In this document: piece after piece, positions 18,423-27,430 of the stretch | How the letters are laid out: each line of letters begins with the position of its first letter | Numbering within the stretch: the stretch's first letter is position 1 | NCBI RefSeq assembly: GCF_030845175.1 | Contig: NZ_CP132542.1 | Location: 124,001 to 188,000, forward strand | Length of the DNA: 64,000 nt | DNA from: Coralliovum pocilloporae | GTDB lineage: Bacteria > Pseudomonadota > Alphaproteobacteria > Rhizobiales > Cohaesibacteraceae | Reading direction: 5' to 3' | The notes under the pieces: generated by a model | Databases searched by the model: none | The model's input: only the letters and a program-made list of their open reading frames with translations | What the model was told of the DNA's origin: nothing | Made by a program: the position numbers and the translations under genes

Positions 18423-18442
18423 TTTTGCATGATTATGCAAAA
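18423..18442. promoter_or_regulatory. perfect palindrome upstream of the HTH-PBP regulator (likely operator)
   Basis: TTTTGCATGATTATGCAAAA has eight-base perfect arms around GATT and lies 24 bases before the regulator start codon. A 14/20 match lies in front of tupB. Likely an autoregulatory operator. Confidence 0.65.
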
Positions 18443-18482
18443 CAGTGCAGTTTGCCAAGCCCTTCAGCAGAGTTCGCGGGGA

Positions 18483-20024
18483 TTACCCGTCCGGTTCAGC
18501 ACCGCCTTCTTCCTTCCGGCGTGCAACAAATGCATCCAGTGCAGTCCGTCTGTCAGCCGCAAGCGCCACAGGTTCAAAGGTATCAAGAATGGAGCGATAG
18601 ATCTCGTTGGCCCGCTCCGTTGCGGTCTTTTCGCCATTCTCTGACCATTGACCGAAATTGCTCCAATCCGAGAGAACCGGCGTATAGAAGGCCGTGTCAT
18701 ACCGTGCCAGAGTATGATCCTCACCAAAATAGTGGCCACCCGGTTCAACAGACGCAATTGCATCAAAGGCCAGATCTTCATCCGTCACCTTCTGAGGCTG
18801 AAACAGTTCCGCCATCTGCTGCAGCATTTCAACGTCAACAATCAGCTTCTCGAATGAAGCCGTGAGGCCTCCCTCAAGCCAGCCAGCCGCATGAAGCAAC
18901 AGATTGGCACCACCGAGCATCGCTCCCCAGAGCGCCATTTGCGTCTCATAAGCCGCCTGGGCATCCACACAATTGGACGTACAGGACCCTGAAGACCGCC
19001 ATGGAACACCGACCTTCCGCGCAAGCTGACCACTCCCCATAGCCGCTCTCACATATTCAGGCGTACCGAATGCCGGTGCGCCCGACCGCATGTCCACATT
19101 AGAGGTAAACGCCCCATAGACCACAGGCGCACCCGGCCTTACCAGCTGATGAATGGTGAGCGCGGCCAGAAACTCCGCATGTTGCTGCGACAGAGCGCCT
19201 GGAATTGTTACGGGAGCCATCGCTCCAGACAGCGTGAACGGGGTGATGACCATCATCTGCCCCCATTCGGCAAAGTCGATGAGCCCCTGCACCATCAGTG
19301 AATCCAGAACACGCGGCGAATTCGTGTTGATCACACCCCAGATATAAACCTTCTCGCGGAATTCCTCTTCAGACAGTCCGCGGGCAATCCGCACCATTTC
19401 AAAACCATCCATGACCTGACCATGCCCGCGACAGAAAACCCAGGGCAACTTGTCTGACAGGGTCAATTGGGCATGCATGGTCTCCAGATGCCTGAACCGG
19501 ATCGGAACATCCTGAGGCTCTGTCATCGCACTCTGTACGTGCAGCACATCAAAATGCTGCACCAGCTTGACGAAATTCGTGTAATCCTCAAGCGTTCCCG
19601 GCCGCTTGCCACCCTCAAGGTCTGAAGCATAAGGGGCTCCACCAACAGGAGCAAAAACCGCAGATCGCCCTCCAAAACGCACCGGTTCATGCTCTTCAGT
19701 CGTATATGCGTCAAATTCTGAAGGTGCCGAGGCCATTGCCTGCTCGACGAGCTCTCTGGGAAACCGCACCAGATGGTCATCAGCATCAACGGAAGCGCCA
19801 TGCTCCACCAGCATGGCACGGGCCTTGTCATGTAGAATCCTGATACCCGTTTCCTGCAGAATCCTCAGCGCATTGGCATGGATCGCATCGATATCAGTGT
19901 CAGAATAGAACGGCACTGGTGAAAAGCAGTTCATCAGCGTTGTGCGCGGCTCTGATGCAGAGGCTTCAGAATCCTCACGCGCTCTGCGTCTTCTTCCGCG
20001 ACGTCCATGCTGCACAGCTTCCAT
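18483..20024 (-). CDS. MttB-family methyltransferase, non-pyrrolysine (second paralogue)
   Basis: A 513-residue MttB-superfamily protein clearly paralogous to the one at 212-1777. Shared segments include FTSNVDMRSGAPAFGTPEY, LLxHxAGWxEGGL(H/T)ASFEK, VxPGGH(F/Y)FG and HTLARYD(S/T)AFY. The basic N-terminal tail (HGRRGRRRRARED) is also conserved. There is no in-frame UAG, so no pyrrolysine. The ATG at 20024 has GGGAGG six bases ahead and is preferred over the longer frame to 20066. The methyl donor is unknown; the pyrrolysine-free family uses quaternary amines. It stands alone, with no corrinoid protein gene beside it, convergent with tup only through the regulator gene. Confidence 0.85.
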   Translation of the reverse strand: MEAVQHGRRGRRRRAREDSEASASEPRTTLMNCFSPVPFYSDTDIDAIHANALRILQETGIRILHDKARAMLVEHGASVDADDHLVRFPRELVEQAMASAPSEFDAYTTEEHEPVRFGGRSAVFAPVGGAPYASDLEGGKRPGTLEDYTNFVKLVQHFDVLHVQSAMTEPQDVPIRFRHLETMHAQLTLSDKLPWVFCRGHGQVMDGFEMVRIARGLSEEEFREKVYIWGVINTNSPRVLDSLMVQGLIDFAEWGQMMVITPFTLSGAMAPVTIPGALSQQHAEFLAALTIHQLVRPGAPVVYGAFTSNVDMRSGAPAFGTPEYVRAAMGSGQLARKVGVPWRSSGSCTSNCVDAQAAYETQMALWGAMLGGANLLLHAAGWLEGGLTASFEKLIVDVEMLQQMAELFQPQKVTDEDLAFDAIASVEPGGHYFGEDHTLARYDTAFYTPVLSDWSNFGQWSENGEKTATERANEIYRSILDTFEPVALAADRRTALDAFVARRKEEGGAEPDG

Positions 20025-20185
20025 AGCACCCTCCCGCAATGACGAAACCTGTGGCGATGAAATCACGATAAGTCAGGTGCGGCAAAAAATCTAGACACTT
20101 ATGTACAGAGATTTTAGATGTGATGTCACAGAGCCATATCAGGAACGCCATTGCCTCACCGCTCATCGCTGGATAAACAGGAGCC

Positions 20186-20473
20186 ATGACCGTTTACGTT
20201 GACAGAGCCCGGCACCCCTTCAAGGGCATGATTATGTGCCACATGCTGGCTGACACAGAAGAAGAGCTGCATCAGATGGCCAGACGTCTGGGCATGAAAC
20301 GGGAATGGTTCCAACCGAAAAGCTCACCACACTACGATATTGATGAAAATCGCCGGGCAAAAGCCCTTGAGATGGGCGCACAGGAAATCAGCCGTCGCGA
20401 TCTTGTCGACCTGATACGCCGGATCAGGCGGGAGCCCCGAACGTTCTGGCTACCCGGCCACGAGCTCAAGTGA
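20186..20473 (+). CDS. DUF4031-family small protein
   Basis: A 95-residue cytoplasmic protein beginning MTVYVDRARHPFKGMIMCHM and containing HYDIDENRRAKALEMGAQEI, the conserved blocks of DUF4031. The family is widespread in proteobacteria and actinobacteria but has no known function; the conserved Asp/His/Arg residues hint at an enzyme or nucleotide-binding role. Its last 24 bases overlap the end of the convergent GGDEF gene. It is divergent from the second mttB-like gene. Confidence 0.8.
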   Translation: MTVYVDRARHPFKGMIMCHMLADTEEELHQMARRLGMKREWFQPKSSPHYDIDENRRAKALEMGAQEISRRDLVDLIRRIRREPRTFWLPGHELK

Positions 20474-21217
20474 CGGCCTGTCCATAACCACACGATTGCG
20501 GCCGTTCTGCTTGGCGCGATACATGTTTCTGTCCGCCTCATTGATCACGTCATGGACGGTCAGGGCATGATCTGTCCGGGCAGCGCCAATACTGATTGTC
20601 AGGGATTTTGCGTCGCCGTTATCAAGAGCAAATTCGCACTGTTCCACATGACCTCTGCACGATTCCGCCAGCTCTGATGCAGAACGCCCCTCCTTGTGAG
20701 GGATAAAGATGACAAACTCCTCGCCGCCCAGGCGACCGAATAGACAATCTTCATCCAGAAGACTTCTGACAGCTTCAACAAGCGCTTTCAGAGCCCGGTC
20801 TCCGACAGGATGACCAAAAGTGTCATTGATGGCCTTGAACCGGTCCGCGTCCAGAACCAGCAATGTTCCATGACGCCCCTCATCAAACCGGTTGGTCAAG
20901 GCAACCAGAAAGTATTCCCGGTTCATAATGCCTGTCAGCGCATCAAGCTTGGCTCTTGTAGAAAGCTCACCATACATATCGCGAAGTTTCTGATGGGCAA
21001 GCGCCAGCTCCTGCAATGCATCATTGGCACGATTGCGCTGAAACTCGACAAAATAACTGACGGGAAACGCAACAAAGAGAGGGACAAAAATAGCCACAAT
21101 GAACGCGACCCGGTTCATACTGCCGTGAACCAGATACATCAGGATTGTTGTAATCCCCAGTGATACCCCGACGGACAGAACTGTTACGAGAACAGCACGG
21201 GCAAAAACGCGTTTCAT
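20450..21217 (-). CDS. membrane GGDEF protein (putative diguanylate cyclase)
   Basis: A 255-residue protein. Two hydrophobic segments (about residues 6-27 and 34-56) anchor it in the membrane, a short coiled helix follows (about 58-92), and a C-terminal GGDEF domain makes cyclic-di-GMP from two GTP. The active-site motif is GGEEF (RLGGEEFVIFIP), an active variant; ALTGIMNREYF and DADRFKAINDTFGHPVGD are also intact. No RxxD inhibitory site is obvious before GGEEF. The ATG at 21217 is chosen over a TTG two codons upstream. No sensor domain larger than the membrane helices is present. Confidence 0.9.
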   Translation of the reverse strand: MKRVFARAVLVTVLSVGVSLGITTILMYLVHGSMNRVAFIVAIFVPLFVAFPVSYFVEFQRNRANDALQELALAHQKLRDMYGELSTRAKLDALTGIMNREYFLVALTNRFDEGRHGTLLVLDADRFKAINDTFGHPVGDRALKALVEAVRSLLDEDCLFGRLGGEEFVIFIPHKEGRSASELAESCRGHVEQCEFALDNGDAKSLTISIGAARTDHALTVHDVINEADRNMYRAKQNGRNRVVMDRPSLELVAG

Positions 21218-21435
21218 CAGCAACTATCCAATAACCTAGGCTGAAGCCTACACGCCACAACTGAACAGAATGATAAAACGACACTGACAGTTTTAGCAAT
21301 GCTGAGCGAAAGGCAAACAGCAAGAACTCTTACTGAGTACGCAAAATAAACACCGGGAGTCTACTGACCGCAGATGGACATGGCACACAAAAGCGTGCGT
21401 TTGTGTGATGACTCAAGGCTCCAGAGCATCCAGTC

Positions 21436-22848
21436 TCAGTTATTCAGGTCAGGCAAGAGGCGTTGGTGGCGGCGCATGGCACTGAGGACATCTCCGAATG
21501 TGTGGAGACCATGACTCTCCAGAACCGGGATGAGTTTCAACAGAACCGCCGCTGTGGCCTGGGCATCCCCCAATGCCGTGTGCCTCACCTCATCAGGGAG
21601 ACTGACCCCAAGGCGTTCAGCCAAAGCATCCAGCGTATGTTCTTCAAGCTCTCCATAGACCGCCGCTGACAGAAGCACCGTATCCATGATCGGATGATCA
21701 AACCGGATTCCCAGGCGCTCACCATAACGCCGCAGAAAAGCGATATCGAACGGCGCATTATGGGCGACGAGAACAGCATCACTTGCGAACCGCGAAAAGA
21801 TCGGGATAACCTCGTCAATGGGAGGTGCACCACGAACCATCTCATCAGTAATACCGTGAATTCTGGTTGAGGCTGGCGGAATGGGACGTCCCGGATTGAC
21901 CAGCATATCGCAAACCTCGCCATCAACCAGACGACCGTTGACCACACGCAAGGCTCCCATCTGCACCAGGTCATCCTTTTCTGTATCAAGGCCGGTGGTT
22001 TCGGTATCGAACACCACAAATGTCAGATCTTTCAGAGGCGTCTCATAAACCGTGGATGATACGCGGCGATCAAACAGTGAGAAATCAAACGTGACCGGTC
22101 TGCCCGAATAACTGACATGCTCAACATCGATCGCAAGAAGATACCCTTCCCCCTCACCCAGCATACGCATGGTCGCAGGATAGTTCTCCGAATGATCCGC
22201 AGACAGCAGTGATATGGACTGAGGTGTGGTCTGACTGCGTTCAACAAGCCTCTGATACGTCTCTGTCAGAATAGTCTTGTCAAACCAGTCAAAGGCCGTT
22301 CGCCCGAGCCCGATCGGATCACGATCTCCGAGTAATGCAGAGAACTGACCATCATACAGCGTCACATGATGGGTCGGGCTCATAACAGCAACCGCTAAGG
22401 GAATATCAGACAGGATCGCTGCCAGCCTGGATTTCTCCGCTTCCAGTTGCGCAGTTTTTCGGGCGATTTCCTCTGCAGCAGTATATTTGGCAGCACCCAG
22501 CATTTCGGTCATGCTGGCAGCAGCCGGCGCAAGGTCTCCCAGATAACGCGCGGCATCCGTGCGCAGTTCAGCCCCGACATCCGCATGAGCACGTGTGCGC
22601 AGATCCACAGCCAGTGTTTCAACGGCCTTGGCCACATGCTCGTCAAACAGCCGCCAGACAAACACCGTAAGACCGAAGATGCCAAAGCCTGCAAACAGGC
22701 TGCTCTGGATCAAGGCTGCACCGACCAGTTCACTGCCCTGGCGATGTGCAATGAACCAGGAAGCGGCCCCCAGAATCGTCAGCGCGCCAATACCAAGAAA
22801 CAGGAAAAACAGTAAGACACGCAGACGAAGGCTTAGATGATCAAGCAC
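21436..22848 (-). CDS. membrane-anchored DnaQ-like 3'-5' exonuclease
   Basis: A 470-residue protein. Two N-terminal membrane helices (about residues 8-30 and 40-62) are followed by a helical linker, a PAS-like region (about 140-240, ILSDIPLAVAVMSPTHHVTLYDG) and a C-terminal DEDDh exonuclease domain. The nuclease motifs are FDTETTGL (Exo I), HNAPFDIAFLRR (Exo II) and HTALGDAQAT (Exo III), all intact. The start is a GTG at 22848 with GGAGG seven bases ahead, one base after the upstream stop. It is downstream of the DUF294 and symporter genes. As I recall, the same set occurs in Pseudomonas acetate-uptake loci, where the nuclease role is unclear. Confidence 0.82.
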   Translation of the reverse strand: MLDHLSLRLRVLLFFLFLGIGALTILGAASWFIAHRQGSELVGAALIQSSLFAGFGIFGLTVFVWRLFDEHVAKAVETLAVDLRTRAHADVGAELRTDAARYLGDLAPAAASMTEMLGAAKYTAAEEIARKTAQLEAEKSRLAAILSDIPLAVAVMSPTHHVTLYDGQFSALLGDRDPIGLGRTAFDWFDKTILTETYQRLVERSQTTPQSISLLSADHSENYPATMRMLGEGEGYLLAIDVEHVSYSGRPVTFDFSLFDRRVSSTVYETPLKDLTFVVFDTETTGLDTEKDDLVQMGALRVVNGRLVDGEVCDMLVNPGRPIPPASTRIHGITDEMVRGAPPIDEVIPIFSRFASDAVLVAHNAPFDIAFLRRYGERLGIRFDHPIMDTVLLSAAVYGELEEHTLDALAERLGVSLPDEVRHTALGDAQATAAVLLKLIPVLESHGLHTFGDVLSAMRRHQRLLPDLNN

Positions 22849-22849
22849 C

Positions 22850-23374
22850 TCATATCCTCCCCCCACATGCAACAGCCGTCACGGGTTCATCCAGGCCTGT
22901 TTCATACCAGACCGCCCCGACCAGTGCCCCGTCTGCACCAAACTCAACTCCGTCGACCAGATCAGCACGCTTGCCGTCATTGCAGTCAAAAACCGCCCGC
23001 AGACGACGGGGTGGTGCCCAGCGTCCCATGACAAGCAGGTCAACAATACGCTGCCCGGGCAAGGCCTCATTGGTTCGGACCGAAGCTGTATCCACGGCAA
23101 TAAAGCGGCTGACAAACGGAATGACATAGCTCCAGGGGCGCCAGATCGCGCGATCTTCCACAGTTCTGGCTACAACGACCCCTTCAGGCAGGCTTGCCGA
23201 TGTCCGGCTGTACCAGCCATATTCATTGGCAACCGTTACCCCGATCATGGCAAGCCCGGCAGCGACAGGCACAAGCCAGCGCGGCAGCCTGCCGCCGGAC
23301 AGGTTGCGGAGCAGCATCAGAATACCAGCGCCAGCCAGACCACCAGCAAAAGCGGCAATCAACTCAAAGAACAT
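22850..23374 (-). CDS. hypothetical membrane protein
   Basis: A 174-residue protein. One or two N-terminal hydrophobic helices (MFFELIAAFAGGLAGAGILML; WLVPVAAGLAMIGVTVA) are followed by a soluble domain of about 115 residues with two cysteines, FDCNDGKRADL and the final AVACGG. The ATG at 23374 has AAGGAG six bases ahead. It sits between the DUF294 gene and the exonuclease gene, one base from the latter, so the three are probably cotranscribed. Family is not recognised. Confidence 0.7.
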   Translation of the reverse strand: MFFELIAAFAGGLAGAGILMLLRNLSGGRLPRWLVPVAAGLAMIGVTVANEYGWYSRTSASLPEGVVVARTVEDRAIWRPWSYVIPFVSRFIAVDTASVRTNEALPGQRIVDLLVMGRWAPPRRLRAVFDCNDGKRADLVDGVEFGADGALVGAVWYETGLDEPVTAVACGGRI

Positions 23375-23419
23375 TTCCGGCTCCTTCTGCTCCACATCAA
23401 CTGATGCGAAGTCTTACAC

Positions 23420-25249
23420 CTATCCCAACAGCCCGCGTCCGCCACCAGCGGCGGATTGCATCGTACGCACGACAACAAAGGCATCACGCAGGTGACTGCG
23501 TTCAAACTCGGACAAAACCGTCGGGCTCATGAAGTTGTCCGGCGTCTTGCCAGACCGGATCAGCCGCGCCTGATGGCTCAGGCGGGTTTCAGCAATCAGA
23601 TCATACGCATCAATCAGGTCTTGGCCGCCACTTGTGCTGATAATCCCCTTGGCCTGAGCCGCAACAAGCCGCGCACGGGTGTTCACAGCGGTGATCTCAC
23701 CTTTCAGAGCCGAGACACGACCAAGGTCCACAACCGGCACCACCCCGTTATGCTTCAGATCGATCTGGTTCTTGTGCTCGCCAGAGCGCAAAGTCGCAAA
23801 CCCGCGCAAAAGACCAAGTGGCGGCGCATGCTTGATTGAGTTGGAAACCATATGCGCCACAAAGATGCTGTTCCGGGATGCAAATTTCAGGGTCTCCGCC
23901 TGAACCTTATCGAACAGCCTCTCATCACCTCCAATCGGCCTCAGATCGAACATCACAGAGGCCAGCATCTGCGCCATCGGATCCGGCGTGTTGATCCAGC
24001 CCTTGAAATAACTGCGCCACACCGAAATCGTCTGACGCCATTTCGGGTTGGTCGCCATCATGTCACCAGGACAATAGACATACCCGCAGGCATCAAGACC
24101 ATCGCAGACAAATTCGGCCAGAGCCTTGAAATAGGCGTCATCGTCCTCTGTGGCAGCATCATCCAGCATCAGGCAATTGTCCTGATCGGAAACGCCTGCC
24201 TGCTCCTGCCGCCCCTGCGAGCCGCAGGCAAGCCAGAGATAAGGCACAGGCGGTGGTCCGAGTTTCTCTTCAGCCATGGCCAGAAGCCGCCGCGTGGTGC
24301 TGTCAGCTATATCGGTTATCAGCCGGGTGACCACTTCATGGCGGTTTCCAGCACCCACAAGATGCACCAGCAATTGCGGGATGCGAGCCGTAGTCGCAGC
24401 CATTTGCTCGATCGTCTGAGCCTGGGCGATGTCCCTGACCAGAAGAGCAGAATTCTCGGCCTGAACACGGGTCAGATTGGTCTGGGTGACAATTCCCACC
24501 ACCTGATCACCATTCGCAATCGGAACATGCCCGATCCCGCGCTCCATCATCAGATGCAGAACATCTGAGCCGATTGCAGTCGGTGGCAGAGTATAAGGGT
24601 CGGGCGACATCACATCAGCAACTCTGGTGTCGTGCCCCAGACCAGCAGCAACAACCCTGTTGGTGATATCCCGCAAGGTCAACAGACCGACAAGCCGCCC
24701 CTCTTCAGTCACCACCAGCGACGATATTCGATGATCGCGCAAGATCCTGGCAGCTTCACCCACACTCGCCTCCGGCGAGCAGCCAATCGGTGACGATGCC
24801 ATAAGCTGTTCCACTCGCATATTGGCAAGGGTATTCTGTCGCGGTGTCGGAAGGCTGGATCGATTGCGCGTGAAAAACAGATTGAAAGGCGGATGCCCTT
24901 CCATCAGGGCCTGAAAGTCAAAGGCAGGCAGAAGCAGAACCGTCACGTCATCAAGAGCGCGCGCTGATGTGACTGCATATCCCTCGCGCAGCAGGCCGCG
25001 CTCGCCAAATGTATTCTTGGCTCTCAGAGAGGAGACGATTTCACCGTCGGGTCCCTCAACCTGAACCTGACCGTCATAAATCACATAGAGCCCGTCAAGC
25101 CTGGCCCCGAGCTGATAGATAATTTCGCCTTTGGGAATTGTCAGAGATCGGAAGCACCCCGCGACCTGAGTCAATTCATCAGTCGCGAATGTATCATAGG
25201 GGTGGATTGCCGACAGGAAATCCCGGATCACTGATGCACTGACAGACAA
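23420..25249 (-). CDS. cNMP-binding / CBS / DUF294 nucleotidyltransferase-like signalling protein
   Basis: A 609-residue cytoplasmic protein with ordered domains: cyclic-nucleotide-binding-like (about residues 20-130), two CBS repeats (about 150-265), a DUF294 nucleotidyltransferase-like domain (about 325-440, LACGSQGRQEQAGVSDQDNC with the GS and D residues of the fold) and a DUF294 C-terminal substrate-binding-like domain (about 470-600). The start is a TTG at 25249 with GGAG seven bases ahead. It follows the symporter gene. Homologues next to ActP-like symporters are thought to regulate carboxylate uptake in response to adenine nucleotides; this is inference here. Confidence 0.87.
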   Translation of the reverse strand: MSVSASVIRDFLSAIHPYDTFATDELTQVAGCFRSLTIPKGEIIYQLGARLDGLYVIYDGQVQVEGPDGEIVSSLRAKNTFGERGLLREGYAVTSARALDDVTVLLLPAFDFQALMEGHPPFNLFFTRNRSSLPTPRQNTLANMRVEQLMASSPIGCSPEASVGEAARILRDHRISSLVVTEEGRLVGLLTLRDITNRVVAAGLGHDTRVADVMSPDPYTLPPTAIGSDVLHLMMERGIGHVPIANGDQVVGIVTQTNLTRVQAENSALLVRDIAQAQTIEQMAATTARIPQLLVHLVGAGNRHEVVTRLITDIADSTTRRLLAMAEEKLGPPPVPYLWLACGSQGRQEQAGVSDQDNCLMLDDAATEDDDAYFKALAEFVCDGLDACGYVYCPGDMMATNPKWRQTISVWRSYFKGWINTPDPMAQMLASVMFDLRPIGGDERLFDKVQAETLKFASRNSIFVAHMVSNSIKHAPPLGLLRGFATLRSGEHKNQIDLKHNGVVPVVDLGRVSALKGEITAVNTRARLVAAQAKGIISTSGGQDLIDAYDLIAETRLSHQARLIRSGKTPDNFMSPTVLSEFERSHLRDAFVVVRTMQSAAGGGRGLLG

Positions 25250-25327
25250 ATCAGATCTCCTTCAAACAGATAGGCTCACCGTAACAGTTATCGGCGAGCA
25301 CTTAGGGTCAGGACCCAAAACGAGTAT

Positions 25328-25353
25328 GAGAGCGGAGAGAAACTCCCCGCTCC
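25328..25353 (-). terminator. hairpin after the symporter gene
   Basis: GAGCGGAGAG pairs with CTCCCCGCTC (one mismatch) around a short A-rich loop, 9 bases past the symporter stop. It can reduce read-through from the symporter genes into the DUF294 gene. Confidence 0.55.
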
Positions 25354-25361
25354 CGAATAGC

Positions 25362-27140
25362 TTAGTGATCCGTAGCTGCACCGGCGCCACGCGGGACGCG
25401 GACACTGCGAACAAGCTCTTTGATTTCCTGCGGAGTATCTTCCGTCGCATTGGACACCATGAAGGCCACTGCGAAGTTCAGAAGAGCGCCGATGGAACCA
25501 ATCGCCGTTGACTGGATACCCAGCAGGGAGCCGGAAATCGTGTCAGCAAACTGGTTGGTGCCTGGAATGAAGAACCAGCCTTTGTGCATGAAGATGTAGA
25601 TCAGCGTGAACAGCAGACCTGTCAGCATCCCCGCAACCGCACCACGGTTGTTCACCCGCATGGAGAAGATACCCATCATCAGCGCCGGGAAGATCGATGC
25701 CGCAGCAAGACCGAAGGCCAGAGCCACCGTCTGAGCCGCAAAGCCCGGAGGATTGAGCCCCAGATAGGTCGCCACACCAATGGCAACCGCCATTGATACA
25801 CGAGCCGCCATCAACTCGCCCCGCTCACTGATATTCGGGTTGATCTGCCCCTTGATCAAATCGTGGCTCACCGCCGACGAAATCGCCAGAAGCAGACCCG
25901 CAGCCGTAGACAGGGCCGCAGCCAGACCACCGGCAGCCACCAGAGCAATCACCCAGCCAGGAAGCCGTGCAATCTCAGGATTGGCCAGAACAAGGATGTC
26001 GCGGTTCACCGTCAATTCAGAACCCTGCCAGCCACGCGCTTCAGCGGTTGCTGCAAAGGCCTCAGACTTGTCGTTGTACCACTGGATACGACCGTCATTG
26101 TTCTTGTCTTCGAACTTCAGAAGGCCTGTAACTTCCCAGTTCTTCATCCAGTCCGGACGTGCCTGATATTCAATCGGCTGCTCGGAAACACCATTCGGGA
26201 ACACCGTATCGATCAGGTTCAGACGCGCCATGGCACCAACAGCCGGAGCTGTCAGGTAAAGAAGCGCAATGAACACCAGCGCCCAGCCCGCAGACCAGCG
26301 CGCATCAGCCACTTTCGGAACCGTGAAGAAGCGGATGATCACGTGCGGCAGACCAGCTGTACCGATCATCAGCGAGAAGGTGAACAGAACCATGTTGATC
26401 ACCTGGGATGGCGTGCCATCCTGGAAGGTGTACTCACGGAAACCGAGATCGGTCACCACCTGATCAAGCCGTGTCAGCAGCGCAACACCGGATTCAGCAT
26501 GCTCACCGAACAGGCCAAGCGGCGGCAACGGGTTACCCGTCAGCTGCAGTGAGATGAAGATCGCCGGGATTGTGTAGGCGGTGATCAGCACGCAATACTG
26601 AGCCACCTGCGTGTAGGTCACGCCCTTCATGCCGCCAAGAACCGCATAGAAGAACACAACAGCCGCACCGATCAGAAGACCAGCGGTGTTGGAGACTTCC
26701 AGGAAGCGGGAGAACGCCACACCAACGCCGGTCATCTGACCGATAACATAGGTCACAGACGCAACGATCAGGCAGAGCACCGCAACGATACGGGCTGTCG
26801 GGCTGTAAAACCGATCGCCGATAAACTCGGGAACCGTAAACTTGCCGAACTTGCGGAGATAAGGCGCAAGCAGCAGAGCCAGAAGCACGTAGCCACCGGT
26901 CCAGCCCATCAGGAACGAACTGTTCTGGTAACCGCCAAAGGCAATCAGGCCGGCCATGGAGATGAAGGAGGCCGCTGACATCCAGTCAGCTGCTGTCGCC
27001 ATACCATTGGTGACCGGATGAACGCCCCGGCCCGCCGCATAAAACTCGGATGTGGACCCGGCACGGGCCCAGATCGCGATGCCGATATAGAGCGCAAATG
27101 TACCGCCCACAAACAGCAGATTGAGAGTATATTGATCCAT
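25362..27140 (-). CDS. sodium:solute symporter, acetate-type (VC_2705 subfamily)
   Basis: A 592-residue inner-membrane transporter of the SSS family, with about 13 hydrophobic helices, beginning YTLNLLFVGGTFALYIGIAIW and containing AADWMSAASFISMAGLI, the sodium-binding region of helix 1. A loop of about 90 residues (PDWMKNWEVTGLLKFEDKNNDGR, roughly 325-400) is characteristic of the VC_2705 subfamily. It most likely imports acetate or another short carboxylate with Na+. The ATG at 27140 follows the DUF4212 stop by five bases. It partners the small DUF4212 protein and precedes the DUF294 sensor. Confidence 0.88.
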   Translation of the reverse strand: MDQYTLNLLFVGGTFALYIGIAIWARAGSTSEFYAAGRGVHPVTNGMATAADWMSAASFISMAGLIAFGGYQNSSFLMGWTGGYVLLALLLAPYLRKFGKFTVPEFIGDRFYSPTARIVAVLCLIVASVTYVIGQMTGVGVAFSRFLEVSNTAGLLIGAAVVFFYAVLGGMKGVTYTQVAQYCVLITAYTIPAIFISLQLTGNPLPPLGLFGEHAESGVALLTRLDQVVTDLGFREYTFQDGTPSQVINMVLFTFSLMIGTAGLPHVIIRFFTVPKVADARWSAGWALVFIALLYLTAPAVGAMARLNLIDTVFPNGVSEQPIEYQARPDWMKNWEVTGLLKFEDKNNDGRIQWYNDKSEAFAATAEARGWQGSELTVNRDILVLANPEIARLPGWVIALVAAGGLAAALSTAAGLLLAISSAVSHDLIKGQINPNISERGELMAARVSMAVAIGVATYLGLNPPGFAAQTVALAFGLAAASIFPALMMGIFSMRVNNRGAVAGMLTGLLFTLIYIFMHKGWFFIPGTNQFADTISGSLLGIQSTAIGSIGALLNFAVAFMVSNATEDTPQEIKELVRSVRVPRGAGAATDH

Positions 27141-27145
27141 GGCCC

Positions 27146-27430
27146 CTATTCCTCATCCACGCCGTGTTCACGGTCGAGCTTGTTCATGCGCCATGCATAG
27201 AAAAAGATCAGCGCCAGGAACACGAGGATTGATCCCTGCTGCGCGAACCAGAAACCAAGATCTGTTCCGCCTACCGTGATGCCGGAAAGCAGTGGACGCA
27301 GCAGAATGCCGAACCCAAAGGACACCACACCCCAGATGACAAGGCTGACCACAATGATGCGCAGGTTTGCGGACCAGTAGGCCTTGTCGGATTCACTCGA
27401 CTGAGAGTTTTGATCTGTCTGATCAGACAT
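27146..27430 (-). CDS. DUF4212 small subunit of sodium:solute symporter
   Basis: A 94-residue membrane protein with two helices (about residues 23-45 and 60-82, WGVVSFGFGILL and GSILVFLALIFFYAW) and a polar Ser/Gln-rich N-terminus, as in the DUF4212/YjcH-like small subunits coded just before SSS transporters. GGAGGAG precedes the ATG at 27430. It is the first gene of the symporter operon. Confidence 0.88.
   Translation of the reverse strand: MSDQTDQNSQSSESDKAYWSANLRIIVVSLVIWGVVSFGFGILLRPLLSGITVGGTDLGFWFAQQGSILVFLALIFFYAWRMNKLDREHGVDEE

Noticed and set aside
212-20024. Pyrrolysine-containing MttB (in-frame UAG)
   Set aside because: Both paralogues are continuous frames of normal length without UAG, and no pyl genes are in the window.
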